The notes under the pieces are model-generated. The model saw nothing but the letters and a program-made list of their open reading frames with translations, did no database searches and was not told the origin of the DNA. Below are positions 22,001 to 37,000 of a stretch of 64,000 nucleotides of DNA, one piece after another. The position numbers and the translations under genes were made by a program. This stretch comes from Symbiodinium natans (lineage: Eukaryota > Sar > Dinophyceae > Suessiales > Symbiodiniaceae), in assembly GCA_905221605.1 (NCBI GenBank), contig CAJNDS010002079.1:1525001-1589000 (forward strand). Reading direction: 5' to 3'. Numbering within the stretch: position 1 is the stretch's first letter; each line of letters begins with the position of its first letter.

Positions 22001-25000
22001 CCCTGAACCCTAAGCCCTAAACCCTAAAACATCACTTCAAGGGGCTGAGTCTGCGACACTGGGGGTTCCATCTCGAAAGTGCTAGATGGGAAGAACGGTC
22101 GTGTTCCATGATGGCTCTTACTTGTAGAAGGATTCGGGTGTCTGGGTAGGGACCTGTGTTCGGGGTTCAGGGTGTAGGTTGCGTTTGCATGTGTTTTGCT
22201 AAGGTTCAGTGAGGACTCTTTACAGCTTAGACGTTCAAGACACGGCTGACTCCCTACTTACAAGCCTGCTTTCAAGCCCTACAGCTTCCCTCCTCCCCTC
22301 CACCACTTGAGCCCCCCCCCCCCAGCCAAGCCCCCAAGCCCCAAACCCTGAACCCTTAATCCCGAAGGCCCCAAGCCGGAAGCCTTGAGATCTATAAACC
22401 CCACAGCCCTGTAAACCCTCAAGCCGAAACCCAAAACCCTGGCCGCAAAATGTTGCTGAGGTTGGCCTTTACAACTTCAAGCCGTCCGTGAGGCCAGTTG
22501 ATGACTTGAGGGTTTCTAGGGTTTCTAGGGTTTAGGGTGCATCTGTCTTGTAGGGTTTAGGCTGTGTAGGGTTTTTGCTACAGGGTTTAGGGTTCACGGG
22601 TTAAGGTTTAGGGTTTATTTAGGGTTTACGGCTTGCAGCAGTTGTTGGGTTTCTGTTTGGTCTTGATGGTGTATAAGCCCTAAACCCTAAACCCTAAACC
22701 CTAAATGTACAGAGTGTGGTTTAGGGTTTTTCGTTTTTTGGGACTGGGATTTAGTGCGCTGTGAGGCCTGTGCCGATGACGGCACACATTCAGGGCTACC
22801 CGGAGAAGCACTTTGTGGGCACCCGAGTTTAGGGTTTGGGGTTTAGGGTTAAGGGTTTAGGGTCTGGGGTTTCGGGTTTAGGGTTTACGGTTGAGGGTTG
22901 AGGGTTGAGGGTTTAGAGCCACGGTACAGGGGATGCCTTTGGACACCAAGCGCATCTTGACATGTACTTATAGGGGTCGGAATAGTTCCGGTCCCTTATG
23001 GTCCCTATATTGATGCTATAATACCCCGCCCGAAGCCCTGCGCTCGAGGGATGAGACCCTAAGGCTCCATGCACCTCACTATTATATACTTGGGCCCCAA
23101 AGTCCCTGTAGAGGAGGTTTTTTGAGGCCCAAGCATTCCATATTTAGGTACATGGCCCCTGAGGGAGATTTCCATTTTTGGGGAGCTTCAGCAGCAATCT
23201 CAAATTGAAAGGTAAGGTTTGCATGGGGCTTAGGGCTTCAGGGCTTTGGTTTAGGGATGTTTCGGGTTCAGGGTTTACGGTTTAGGGTGTATGGAGTTTT
23301 GCTCACGTCGCACCATGGGCCGAGTGGGCCTCTAAGCACATATATGGCCCTTAACCCCTACGAAGCCTAAAGACTGACTGGACATGGCCCCGGGTGCTTA
23401 AACCCGAGACCCTGTAAACCTCCTTCCCTCACCCGGTTCGGGACTATGTCTCAACATTCCTGAACCCCAAGTGAAAGATCCTGATTTTGAGGAAGCTTAA
23501 ATCCGCGCAGTCCGTCGCATCCTCAAAGCGGTTCCTTTATACCCTACAACCTTGAAACCCCCAAAGCACTAAACCCAAAAGGGTTGTTTCGGAGATTTAG
23601 GAGCTTCAGGAGATTTAGGAGGTTTAACCAGAAACCCTAAACTCTAAACCCTAAAAGGTTCAGGAGTGTTAAGAGGTTTAGGGTTAGGGGGGGCGATGCT
23701 GAGGTCGCGCGCATGGCTCAGATGAACAAGCCATGCTTCCATGCCATCAAGAACCACGCCGTGAAGCCGGCGCGGACCCTGCCCGGTTCTAGGGTTTTCT
23801 AGGGTTTTTCTAGGGTTTTCTAGGGTTCTGTAGGGTTTTCTAAGGTTTGCTAGGGTTTGCTAGGGTTTCTAGGGTTTTCTAGGGTTTTCTAGCATTTTCT
23901 AGGGTTTTCTAGGGTTTTCTAGAGTTTTCTAGGGTTGTCTAGGGTTTTCTAGGGTTTTCTAGGGTTTTTCGAGGGTTTTCTAGGGTTTTCTAGGGTTTTC
24001 TAGGGTTTTCTAGGGTTTTCTCGGTTTCCTAGCGTTTTCGAGGGTTTTCTAGGGTTTTCTAGGGTTTTCTAGGGTTTTCTAGGGTTTTCTAGGTTTTCCA
24101 GGGTTTTCTAGGGTTTAGGGTTTTAGGGTTTTAGGGTTTTAGGGTTTTAGGGTTTTAGGGTTTTAGGGTTTTAGGGTTTTAGGGTTTTCTAGGGTTGAGT
24201 GTTTTAGGGTTTTAGGGTTTAGGGTTTTAGGGTTTTAGGGTTTTAGGGTTTCAGGCTTTCAGGGTTTCAGGGTTTCAGGGTTTTAGGGTTTTAGGGTTTT
24301 AGGGTTTTAGGGTTTTAGGGTTTTAGGGTTTTAGGGTTTTAGGGTTTTAGGGTTTTAGGGTTTTAGGGTTTTAGGGTTTTAGCGTGCCCAGCTCAACCCC
24401 ATAGGAGTCCTAAGCCCCAACCTCTAAGTATCCTCATCCCCGATCCTTCGAAAATCCCTCGACCCCAACACCCTCAAGAGGAAAGTCCCAAATCTTCACG
24501 ACCTCAAGCCCGAAACCCCGTACAAGGTGCTTGGCAAACCTGCGCTAAGTATCGGGTTGAAGGTTTCCAGTTTAGGGTTGAAGGTTTAGGGTTTAGGGTT
24601 TAGGGTTTAGGGTTTTTGAAGGTTTAGAGTTCAGGCTCAAGCTAGCAAAGAGGCCTCAAACCTCTTAACCTACAGAATGCAGACCCCTGCGGCACTGCCA
24701 TAATTTCTGAAGCTCAAGGAAGGAGTCCTCCCGCAGGACCTGGGACTATCTCATATTCGTGTAGGGTTTAGGGTTTAGGGTTTAGGGTTTAGGGTTTAGG
24801 GTTTAGGGTTTAGGGTTTAGGGTTTAGGGTTTAGGGTTTAGGGTTTAGGGTTTTTAGGGTTTAGGGTTTAGGGTTTAGGGTTTAGGGTTTAGGGTTTAGG
24901 GTTTAGGGTTTAGGGTTTAGGGTGTAGGGTGTAGGGTGTAGGGTGTAGGGTGTAGGGTGTAGGGTGTAGGGTGTAGGGTGTAGGGTGTAGGGTAGGGTTT

Positions 25001-28000
25001 TAAATTTCGGGCTTAGGATTGTTCCCCTAGCTGTATTTCAGAGGATCTTAAGAATGACACATATTGCAGAGAGTTTTAAGGGCCAACCCAGTCAATACTC
25101 CCTAAGGAGCAATCGCCTTCCCCGAAAATGTAAACTGCCCTGCCTCCTTACCCCCCCAATAGTAAATTTGCTTGTTGTTGCTTGTTATAGAATTGTGTGG
25201 CATCCTTCCTACTAGGGGTAGGACGGTTTGAATGTTCGTGGGAAGGGAGTATTCTTGCTTTGCTGAGGATGGAACCAAGCCCACGCTGATCTTTGTCTCA
25301 TCTCGGATCTTCGGCTGCAGCAAGAGACGACACGACTTTGAAGTAGGTCCCTGTGACGGCCTAAACCCTGAAACCAAAGGGCACCCGAATTTCTGAAGTC
25401 TTAATAGGGCTTCTTTGTCAAAGGTATCGAAAGGTGCTTACAGCAGGAGGTCTTGGTAAACCCTAAACCCTAAACCCTAAAACCCTATAAGACTCAAAGA
25501 GCCGTCGGGACCCGAGGCGTCAGACGCGACTCACCGCGCTGGACATCGTCGCGTTCATGCCGCACACTTGAAGGGTGAGAGGGTTTAGGGTTTAGGGTTT
25601 AGGGTTTAGGGTTTAGGGGGGTCGAGACGAGAATGGTTTCGAGAGCGTTGGGTTGCCGTTTGTTGGTTTCAGTTTGATGGTTCAGGGGTGTTTTCAAGGG
25701 CTTAAGTGCAAGGTTTTGCATTTTGGGGCCTGGGATTTAGGACCATGCCTTGCACGGTTGCATTCTTCTGTTTGGGCTCCGTGCTTACCTCGCAACACGC
25801 CTGGTGTTCAACGAGACGTCAGTCTTTCTGGACCATCACTACCCACTCGCCTCAACCTGCATATCTACTTCTCCGTGCGTCTAGACCCTAAACCCTAAAC
25901 CCTCAGAGTCTCAGCGCGTCGGGGAGTTGCACTGCCCGGGTTCACACTGCAAATGAGGTTTGCGGGCTTAGGGCATGCGATTAAGCCCGCAACCCCTGGT
26001 TAGACACCAGAGCTTGGGGTTTAGGGTTTAAGGTTTGGGATTCAGGGTTCAGGTTTTATCTAAGGGAAGTTACATGGTCCCTAAACCCGTCTTGAAAGGG
26101 TTCTGCAGCATGGGCCCTTGGGTTTTGAGGGGCATATAAGGGGAATATAAGAGGTCCCCTTCTTTGGGGGGCCCAGACTAAGGGACCACGAAACTACCCC
26201 CGAAGAGTTTAGGGACAACAAGTGTAGGGCTGAGCGGCTAAGGTCGGCGGATCCCGACGAAGATCCTCATCAGTTCTGCAAGATGGAGCCGCACGAGCTG
26301 GAGTCCTCCTGGACATGTGGTTTCCTCTTGGTGCTTCAGGTTGCCAGTGTTAGGGTTTAGGGTTTAGGGTTTAGGGTTTAGGGTTTAGGGTTTAGGGTTT
26401 AGGGTTTAGGGTTTAGGGTTTAGGGTTTTGCCTTCAGGGTTCGAGGGTTTAGGGTTGAGGGCTTCACAAGCCAGACCCCCACGGCGGAGAATTCCTTCAA
26501 GTCTGATGTAAGGATCCTCACTTATTAACTTTGAACACTGTGTAGCCCGCGGAAGTCGGAGGGGAAACGCGTGAGCACGATCGCACAGCGAGAAGAATAC
26601 CCTAAATTTCCGGAAAGGTCGAGGCAGGCCGGAGCTTGCACAGCAGGGATGGGTTAGGGTTTAGGGTTTAGGGTTTAGGGTTTGGGGTTTGGGGTTTCGG
26701 GGTTTAGGGGTTAGGGGTTAGGGGTTAGGGGTTAGGGTTTTGATGCACGCCTGGGTGCCTCTTGCACCAGCGCAGCCCGGCTTGGGGCTGCTCCCCAAGG
26801 GTTTAGGGTTTAGGGTTTAGGGTGTAGAGTTTAGGGTTTAGGGTTTAGGGAAGCAGACTTCGATCCTCCCTTCGCTCCATAGAGTTGTAGAGGATAGCCG
26901 TACCCAGTGTGACCCAATACCCGGAGGTTCATGGTACTTGTTAGCCTAGAACTGTCCTTCTAGCCCAGTGATATCCCTATTAGGGCACTTCAGGGGCTTA
27001 TGAGTGGCATAAAACTGGGTCAGAAGTACCCAGAACCTCCAAGTACCTAGTGCGTCCTAGTTCCATATCAGCCCTACACCCTAAACCCTAAACCCTAAAC
27101 CCTAAACCCTCAACGCTAAACCCTAAACCCTAAACCCTAAACCCTAAACCCTAAACCCTAAACCCTAAACCCTAAACCCTAAACCCTAAACCCTAAACCC
27201 TAAACCCTAAACCCTAAACCCTAAACCCTAAACCCTACCAAAAGGAAACATAGATCCAATAGAGCAGAGACTCCTCGTCCTTTCACAGGGATATGGGCTA
27301 TCCTCAGGAAGCCGCCAAAGACAAAACCCACAACCCTGAAACCCCAAAACCAGATTCCTTGCCCCCCGTACCTACAAGGGTCCAGGTACACCTAAACAGG
27401 GAACATTTGGGCCTTAAAGTGCTTCCTAGGTACAAGTATATAATGACATGGTACCTGGACCCTTGGCGTAAACCCCCTCAACCATAAACCGACTGTATTC
27501 CCTGCTTCGCCATGTCCGCCCTATTTTTTTGCGGCCAGCCGCCAGGTACGCCACACGAAGAGCCAGGGACTGAGAAAGTGGAGGGGGAGGGGGTTAAGGC
27601 TTAGGGTTTAGGATTAAGGGTTTAAAAGGTGTAGGGTTTAGGGTGCAGGGTTTAGGGTTTGAAGGGTTAAGGGCTTCAAGGGTTTAGGGTTTTAGGGTTT
27701 TTGGTTTAGGGTTTAGGGTTTAGGGTTTAGGATTTAGGGTTCAGGGTTCAGGGTTTAAATGGTTCAGAGGGTTTAGGGTTTGGGGGCTTGCGGGAAGGGT
27801 TAGTGCCCCAAGGCCTGGCAGAGACAGACCGTAAATCCTTCATCCTAACCTTCCTAAACCCTACTTAGGGTTTAGGGCTGTTTAGGGTTTAGGGTTTAGG
27901 GTTCAGGGTTCAGGGTTCAGGGTTTAGGGTTTAGGGTTTAGGGTTGAACTCTGCACCCTAAACTTGAAAGGCCCCGGAGCCTTGAACTCTGCACGCCCTA

Positions 28001-31000
28001 AGCCCCTTAATGTTGACAAGCCCGATAAGCCCTGAAACGAACCCTATAAACCCTTGTCTCAGCCCATTTCAACTCCTAAAATCCTAAAGCCCTAAAGCCC
28101 TCAAACCCTCAAGCACCTCAAAAGCCTTAAAACCCTCAACCCCAAGCCCTTATCAGCCCTAAACCCTATAACCCTGAAACCCTGCAGGCCTAGAGCCCGA
28201 AAGTTTCGAGAGGTCACAGACCAGAGCCTCAAGCACACCCTTGAGTTTGGAATCGGCATCCACCACGCCGGACTTCCCGAGAGGGACCGGAAGGCCAGGT
28301 TTAGGGTTTTAGGGTTTGGGGGTTAGGGTTTTAGGGTTCAGGGTTTAGGGTTTTAGGGTTTTAGGGTTTTAGGGGTTCAGGGTTTTAGGGTTTTAGGGTT
28401 TTAGGGTTTTAGGGTTTTAGGGTTTTAGGGTTTTCGGGTTTTAGGGTTTTAGGGTTTAGGGTTTTAGGGTTTTAGGGTTTGGGGGTTTTTGGGTTTTAGG
28501 GTTTTAGGGTTTTGGGGTTGTAGGGTTGTAGGGTTTGGGGTTTGGGATTTTCGGTTGACAGATTCACATGTGCCGAGGAAAGCATGAGTCGAGCGATGAG
28601 GCTTCCCTGCCTTTAAAGCCTGGCCCGCAGTGCTGACCATCCATCCAAAACCAAGTTTAGGGTTTAGGGTTTAGGGTTTAGGGTTAGTAGGCTAGATTTC
28701 CCCCGACTATGGCATCGAGCACCCTCAACCCCCAAAGCCCCCTAAACCCTAAACCCCCTCAACGGACACTAGGCTTTGGGTCTTGATTGGGACCTGCACG
28801 CTCGGGGCGTTGGGGGCTTTAGGCCATGGAGGTGTAGTGTGCGTATAGAGTTTAGGGAATGGGCTTTAGGCCTTAGAATTTGGTAAGCCCTTGGACCCTA
28901 AATCCCCAACCTTCACCCTAACCCCTACACCGCCCAAACCCTTAAAACCTAAACCCGAAACTCCAAACCCCTAAATCCTAAATCCTAAACCCTAAACCCT
29001 AAACCCTAAACTCTAATCCTAAACCCTAAACCCCCAACCCTCAACCCCGAACGTGGGAAGGTGGTTGAGGAGCTCTTCGTCGAGGCGAAGATCATGGCGC
29101 CCCTCTCAGCTTCGGCTGGTAAAAGCCACCCCCCCCCCCCCCCACACTTCACACTTGCCGGTAGTTGGGTTTAGGGTCTAGGTTTTGGGGTCCGGGGTCT
29201 GGGGTTTGGGGTTTCGGGGTTTAGGGGGTTTGGGCGTGCAGGGGTTTGGGGTTTAGGGCTTAGGGCCCCACACTTACCTTGGTGGCTTAGGTCTTATGGT
29301 TTAGATTTTGCGAGTGCCTCAAAAATGGAAAATACGTTTATCTGTGGGGGGCGGGGGGGTGCTTTTGAGGGATTTTGGTCGCACAAAGCACCGGCATGTT
29401 TGGGACTCTTGAGGTAGGCCTTATAGTTCATCCTCAGCCCGGTTTGTCTAAGGGTAAGTCATCTGGTCCCTTACCTTCTTCAAGGGGTTCTGAAGTATCG
29501 GCCCGTGGGTTTATAAGGGGTCTATAAGGGGTATATAAGGGGTCTATAAGGGGTTTATAAGGGGTCTATAAGGGGTCTATAAGGGGTCTATAAGGGGTAT
29601 ATAAGGGGTCTATAAGGGGTCTATAAGGGGTCCCCATTTAAGGGCCCATACTACGGGACCAATGTGACTACCCTCAGACAAGTTTGCTCTGTTAGAGCTT
29701 GGGAGCTGGGCCCCTGCCAGGGCTTGCGGGCTTAAGGTTTAGGGTTTAGGGTTTAGGGTTTAGGGTTTCGGGTTTCGGGCTTATGGTCTTTCATATTCTG
29801 GGTCCACCGCAGCACCGGTCTTCCCGAAACCAGAATTTCCCTAATTCAGCGCTGTGGTCCCCTCTCCAAGACCCCTCCCCCCTCTGGGGCTTCCTGAACT
29901 TGAATCTCTCTGATCCTGAGCCCGAAACCCTAACCCCCTAGAATGGAACCCGCAGACCCCGAAACCCGAAACCCTAAACCTTATTTCTAAACCCCGAAAC
30001 CTCTAAACCCCCGGCCCCCCATGCTTGGAAGCCTAGTTGATGTGCGTCTCTCGCGACACCACATGACCCCCTCCGCGCCAAGCTTGTTAAACAAAGACAA
30101 AATCCAGAAGCTCTGTAAACCCTAAAAACCCACCCTTTGAAGCCTATAAAGCCTAAAGCCAAAGAACCCTGAACCCGACTCCCTAACCCCTTCAACCCTA
30201 AGAACCCTGAACCCTTAAACCCTCAAACCCTTAAACCCTAAACCCTTAAACCCTTAAACCCTTAAGCCCTAAACCCTAAACCCTTAAACCCCTAAACCCT
30301 TAAACCCTTAAACCCTTAAACCCTAAACCCTAAACCCTAAACCCTTAAGCCCTAAACCCTTAAACCCTTAAACCCTAAACCCTAAACCCTTGAACCCTAA
30401 ACCCTTAAACCCTAAAAGCCCTAAACCCGACTCCCCTGAGGTGCTGATTTCCACGTCGACGCTGGCGTGGGGTGTGAACTTCCCGGCTCATCTCGCAGAT
30501 TCCCCAGCCGGGGCTTATGCTGAGGGTTTAGGGTTTAGGGTTTAGGGTTTAGGGTTTAGGGTTTAGGGTTTAGGGTTTAGGGTTTAGGGTTTAGGGTTTA
30601 GGGTTTAGGGTTTAGGGTGCCAACAGGTGAACTTTACATTTTGTACTTCCCTTCTTGGTGTCAGAGGATCAAATGATACATGATGTGTAGGAACATGTTC
30701 AGAGGAATTGCACGATTGACGTTTTGGAGTTGTCGTGTTTTAGGGCTTGGGGCTTGGGAGATGTGCCGTACTCTTGCTTGCTTTCTTTTGTTTCAGGTTG
30801 TTTGGCTTTGTCTAGCCCTAAACCCTAAACCCTTAGAACACCCTGAGCCCTGGGGTTCTAAACCCCAAGGTCTCGCAAAGGGCTCCCAAGCCGCTCTTAA
30901 CTCTGGTGCCTCAAGCCCTGAATCCTTTTTCAAGCTGGTCCAAAAACTTGAGTCGTGTTTCTGTTTCAGGCTTCAGGGTTTAGGGTTTAGGATTTAGAGG

Positions 31001-34000
31001 GTTTGAGTGGTTTGGGGAGTTTGGGGGCCTTGGGTTTCCAGTTTTGGGGTTGAGGGTGTATGTTTCAGGGCTTTCTGGTTTTGAAGAATTTGGGGTAGGG
31101 GTCCGCCCCAAACCCTAAACCCTCAACGCACAGCCCTCAACCCTAAACCCCAACCCTAAACCCTAAACCCTAGTAGTGCAAGTCCATTGTTTCAGGTCGC
31201 AGAAAGCCATTACAAACCCTAAAAGTTCGGCGGCTCTAGCACAATAAACGTAGGTTGGGATGTTCCCCCTTGTACCAACAGTCCTTAACCCTAAGGGTCC
31301 ATGTGCCTAAATATGGAATACTAAGTATGGAATACTTGGGCCCTTGAACCTCCTTGATAGGGACTTGGGGGCCCAAGTATATAACAATGAGGTACATGGA
31401 CCCTTAGGGTAGTAGGAAGTTTAGTACCCCCGATTAGAAGCCCCAGTAAGGACTGTTCGTGTAAGGGAGAACATCCAAAAACAATTGGGTACTTGGACCT
31501 TCCGAGATCCAAATCTGCGCGCTAGTCATGAAACACGCCCCCTCTTGTGACGAGTGCTATCTGGATACTCTAGCTCCCTATAGGTAGAGCCCACTTTGAA
31601 AAAAAACAGGCTCCCTAACCGTAAACTCTCAACCCAAAACACTAAAAACCTCAAAGCTCAAAGCCCAAAGCCCTAACCACAAACCCCAAACCCCCAAACT
31701 CCAAACCCCACATCCCAAACCCCAAACCCCAAGCCCCAAGCCCCAAGCCCCAAACCCCAAACCCCAAACCCCAAACCCTATCCCAAGCCCTAGAGGCCTT
31801 ATCCCTGTAAAGCCTACTGCTCAGGTGATTATCAAGGGCACGGAGTACTACGACGGGCAGCTGAAGCGTTATGCGCCCCGCCGCCGATCAAAGCCCCGTG
31901 TAAGGGTTTCAGGGTTTAGGGTCTAGGGTTTAGGGTTTAGGGTTTAGGGTTTAGGGTTTAGGGTTCAGGGTTTAGGGTTTAGGGTTTAGGGTTTAGGGTT
32001 TAGGGTTTAGGGTTTAGGGTTGTGGAAGAAAGTTTACCTGCAACCCCATACCTGACAATATAGCTCCCCGATGTTCGCACCTACAGCATCGTGTTGCCTT
32101 CACAAGCTCCAATTCTAGTGAGGAGCACGTCTCTTATGTCGCTTTGCCGGCTACAAACCACCCCCAAACCCCCCTAAACCCTAAACCCTAAACCCTAAAC
32201 CCCAAACCCCAAAGCTTTTGTTGGTCTGTGGCCGGCAGAAGCTTTGGCAGCGCGAAGCACGCAACAGTCGCCCAGATGGCAAGGACAGAAGAACAAACGA
32301 ATAACCTTAGCTCCCTAGATCCTTAACACCGAGGTTCCCCCTGAACAAACATTAAACCCCACACCCTGCAACACCATTGCCTTAGAAACCGAATTGCATT
32401 CTAAAAAAGTTAGCTCCTTTTGGAGGCCCCCCTGAAACCTGAAAAGAAAAGACATGGTAGGGCCACGTGCTCAGGTGGACTTTCCCATCACCGACGTGCT
32501 GCAGATGACGCGCTGCTCAGTGTAGGGGTTTTCTGGCATCCCAGGCTCAGCTCAAGGGTTTAGGGTTTAGGGTTTAGGGTTTAGGGTTTAGGGTTTAGGG
32601 TTTAGGGTTTAGGGTTTAGGGTTTCGGGGCTAAACCTTGAAGCCTAGCCCGCGGAACACTAAACCCTATAGATTCCTGAAATACACCCTAATCAGGTTGT
32701 TACAGTACATGGAGCGGGCCTCGCCAGAGCCCGAAAACAGCTGCTCTGTTGGTTTTGGAGTTTGGGGTATAGTATAGGGTCTGGGGTCTCCATTGATGAT
32801 AACCCTTAAAGTTGCCCTCTTTTGGTGACGGTCCCCCCCCCCCGCCTATACGCTCTTAAATCAAACAACAGTTTATCACGCACTCCTGAACGATGCAGAA
32901 AAGGAGCTTCGCAAACAGACCCTAGTCTAGAACAACCCTACCCCCTGAACCCCCTATTCGGCCACACGTTTTGCAGAATGTTCCCTCGATCCTAGGCAGT
33001 TGGGGTGGGGGGGAGGAGGAGGAGTCTTTTGGGGAGGATTGTGGCTGAAAGGGAGACCTAAACCGAACTCAGGAACCTCTTCGGAACCCAGCAGGTGAGC
33101 TTAACAAAGCGAGCGAGCCAGGAGCAGAGAGAGAGAGAGAGAGAGAGATCAGTAGTAATTATGCATGTTCAGAAACACCAAGCACGCTGATAACCCCTTC
33201 CCCCAAAAAAAAGTGAACACCAACATCGATAAATCCCCAAAGCCCTAAACCCCAACCATCCATTCTCAAGAACTAGGATGGGTCGCGCTGGCCGGCCGCA
33301 GTTCGACTCGGAAGCCCGCGCCGTGATCATGGTGCATGAGCAACCGGGACTTCGTTGTGGGCAGAGGGTAAAGAGTTTAGCGTTCAGGGAACTCGGTTTC
33401 AGTAGTGATGTAATGCGGGGTTCAGCGATGATGTTTGGTAAGGCTCACAACTAACTCGATCTTAGAACAAGCGATTAATCCTAGGACGCAGAGTAGGGAT
33501 TTTGCCCCTTTTCTTAGGGTTCAGGTTCCCGTATCAGCCTCTTTAAACCAAAACAAGGGCACCCTTGCGATTTGTAGGTTACTCTTGGGTCTAGCATCTT
33601 ATGTAATTAGGTAGTTCCCCTTGTTTTTAACGAAGGCCCACAAGTGAGTACCAAGTGCCAATCAGGGGTGTCATGCTGCGCAAGCCCTGAACCCAACACC
33701 TGCAAGCCCACTGCAAGCACTCATATCTCTTGGTCTTCCCATCCATCCCTTGGTTTTGCACGCCGTTGCATGCGGTGGTCAAAATCTTATCATTCCCGCG
33801 GAGCAGGTTCAGGGCCTAGGAATTGGGGTTTCGCTGTAGTGCTTTGGGTTTAGGGTTTGGGGCAAAGGGTTCGCGATTTCTCAGTTCTGCGATCTGTGGC
33901 TGGAAGCTCTCGACACATGGCCGGACGCAGCGGAACCCATTCTCAAGATTTGTTGTTGCTGCTTGTGGTTGCCGCGGGCGGGTTCATGTGTCTTACGGTT

Positions 34001-37000
34001 CAAACACCGTCTCCCCTCACCCCACCCATCCATGTACCTATATACCTGTACAGTACATACTTGGCCCTAAAGCTACTAGACAGGAATCCCCGTTAGCAGC
34101 AAGCATGTACCGTATCGGTACGTGGATCATTACGGTACATGAGCCTTGTTTTGGCCCCCCTGAGTCCCCCTTGATAAGCCTTACGTAAGCTTTCCCACCC
34201 GATTTCCCACCCGATTTCCCACCCGGGGATCAGCCTCCAAAACCTTCAAACCCTACCCCCCACCCAGCTCTAAACTCTAAGCTTTACCAAAAGACCCCAA
34301 GGCCTAGGTGTTTTACTATAAAGCACCTTAGAAGATTCCTGCTTAACCTATGTAGCAAGATAGGTTTGGGGTTCTACAGGTAAGCCCATGGACCTGCACC
34401 GACACTAAGGCCGAAGAAGAACTTCTACCGCCGCTTCATTTACGAGCCGTTCCCGGCACCTCGGCTTTGTGACTTTTTACCTTCATGGCTCCCCTTGGTG
34501 CCTGGCATTGATTTGTTTGTTGGGTGTTAGGGTTTAGGGTTTGGGGTTTAGGGCTTAGGGCCTAGGGTTTAGGGTTTAGGGTTTAGGGTTTAGGGTTTAG
34601 GGTTTAGGGTTTAGCGTTTAGGGTTTAGGGTTTAGGGTTGGGGGAGGGGTTGCTTTGCCTGCTTGCATTTTTGGGGCTTGCAGATATTGCAAGAGAAGAG
34701 CAAGCAGAATCAAAGAGTCAGGACCAGTGAAAACAACACATGCACTGTCTGCGATTCCTATGACTCCCAGGCAGAACCGCTACTCCCTTGCTTCCGGGTT
34801 TGCTTCCCTTCTACCCTTAACACCAACGCCGCATCAAGAAACAAGGGGTTGGGGTTTAGGGTTTAGGGTTTAATTAGGGTTTAGGGTTTAGGGTTTAGGG
34901 TTTAGGGTTTAGGGTTTAGGGTTTAGGGTTTAGGGTTTAGGGGGTTAGGCTTCCGGATGCTTCGGGAGGCCCTGAGAAACCCAAAGCACAGCGGATCTAC
35001 TTTTGAGATCGCGCACAGAGTCTGAGATTATGGGTGTATCCCGGTTGCCGACCTAGAATTCAGGAGCTATGGGGGTCAGGGCTTAGGGTTTAGGGCTATG
35101 TTTAGGTTTGCAGGGTTTAGGGTGCAGGGCTTGGTATCGGAATTAGTGGCTTCTTACATTGTTTTCGAGGGTTTGGGGTTCACCTCAAACCCTAAACCCT
35201 AGGCCCTAACCCTGAACCCTAAACCCCGAAACAAACACCAAGACCTACGTACCTTCCACAAGGTGGAGTCCTCGCTGCACGAGCAGCTGACGGACCACCT
35301 CAATGCTGAAATTGTGGCCAAGACGATCAGGCGAGCTGCGCATGTGGGTTTGGCAACCCGAAACCCTAAACCCTAAACCCTAAACCGTGAAGACTGGGGA
35401 GGCTTCGGTGTCAGGATCGTGGCCTAAATCCTCTACTTTAAGTGGGATACTAAGTACCCTGAACCTCCAAGTAGGGGTTCCGAGTCATCCGTGATAGGGT
35501 TTAGCTTAGTTTTCGGCCTTAGGATTCGAGGGGTTGGGGTTTTAGGGCTCAGGGTGTCTGGGCTCAACAGCGCGAGGAGGTAGCCCTAAACCCTAAACCT
35601 TACTCCCTGAACCCTGAACCCGAAACCCTAAACCCTAAACCCGAAACCCTCCGGAAACCTTGCGGCAACCTCAGAGGACACGCGAGGAAGCCATCGACTA
35701 TGTCACCTGGACACGCCCTGCCTTGGGTGTTGGGCTTTGGGTCATCGGGTGCTGGCTTGGGGGGTGTAGGACTTAGGGTTTTAGGGTTCAGGGCTTAGGG
35801 AGAGCAACCTTTCGTATGATTTCGGGAACAGGCCTCGTTTAGAGTTCATAGCGGTTTGGTGTTATAAGCGCCTCGGGTTACCTCAGGTAATGTTTGTTTT
35901 TGTACGGTTTAGGATTACGCTAAACCCGGATAACCCTGAACCCTGGGCCCTGGACCCTCAGGGTTTAGGGTTTAGGCACGTGGAGGTTTGGCTTGTCCTC
36001 AACGCCATCCAGTACTACGGGGGGTGTGTTTCCCCAAATTAGGGTTTAGGGTGCAGGGTTAGGGCTTAGGGTGTAGGGCTTGGAGTTTAGAGTTTTAGCC
36101 TGCTTTTAGGGTTCCTTGATGAAGGTGTAAAAGCGGATGGTCGTATCTTTGGGTGTAGATACAGGGGGTACCCTTTTAGGGGAAGCTCTAGTATGGTTCC
36201 AATCTTGGGGTTATTCTTGCTGTCATGCTGTGTCACTGTGTCCAAGAGTGGCTTAGGATTTAGCTGGGAGCTCACTTAGTTCACTGGCAAACCGGCCCGA
36301 GGGTCGTAAACCCCAAGCCTGAAACATTTGGGGGGGTGGGGGGGTGGGGGGGTTGTACCCTAAACCCTAAACCCTAAACCCTAAACCCTAAACCCTAAAC
36401 CCTAAACCCTAAAGGACCTACTTCTTCCGCCGCCTCACCGCAAACCCCGCCTACTACGACCAGCAGGCTCATGCTCCGTACCTCCCAGGGTTTATAAGGG
36501 TTTAGGGTTCAGGGTTTAGGGTTTAGGGTTTAGGGTTTAGGGTTTAGGGGTTCCTAAACCCCTTAAAAAGTGGAGCCTCCGGCTGCCCAAAGCCCTCAAC
36601 CGCAGAGGCCCTTAAACTCCGGGTTCTAGGGCTTGCGGTTTATAAGGATTTTAGGGCTTTTGTGTTTTTTTTTGGGTTTTTGTTTTTTTTTACAGGTTTT
36701 TGGGGCTTTTAGGTTTTTTTTGGGTTCGTAGGGCTTTTAGGGTCTTGTGTAAACACGCAAGGCGGCGCTGCTCGAGACCCCCGACTTCGAGAAGCAGAAG
36801 GCCGAGAGGGCAAGATTCTGTCGCTACACTTGGGGGTTTAGGGTTTAGGGTTTAGGGTTTAGGGTTTAGGGTTTAGGGTTTAGGGTTTGCCCTGATACCT
36901 TGGTAGCCCAGTGATACCCTTTACTTTTTTTTGGCTCTGGCTTCCCTTGTGAAGTAACCAACCAAACAAAAGGTGCCCTGATGGTTACTGGGCTACCAAG

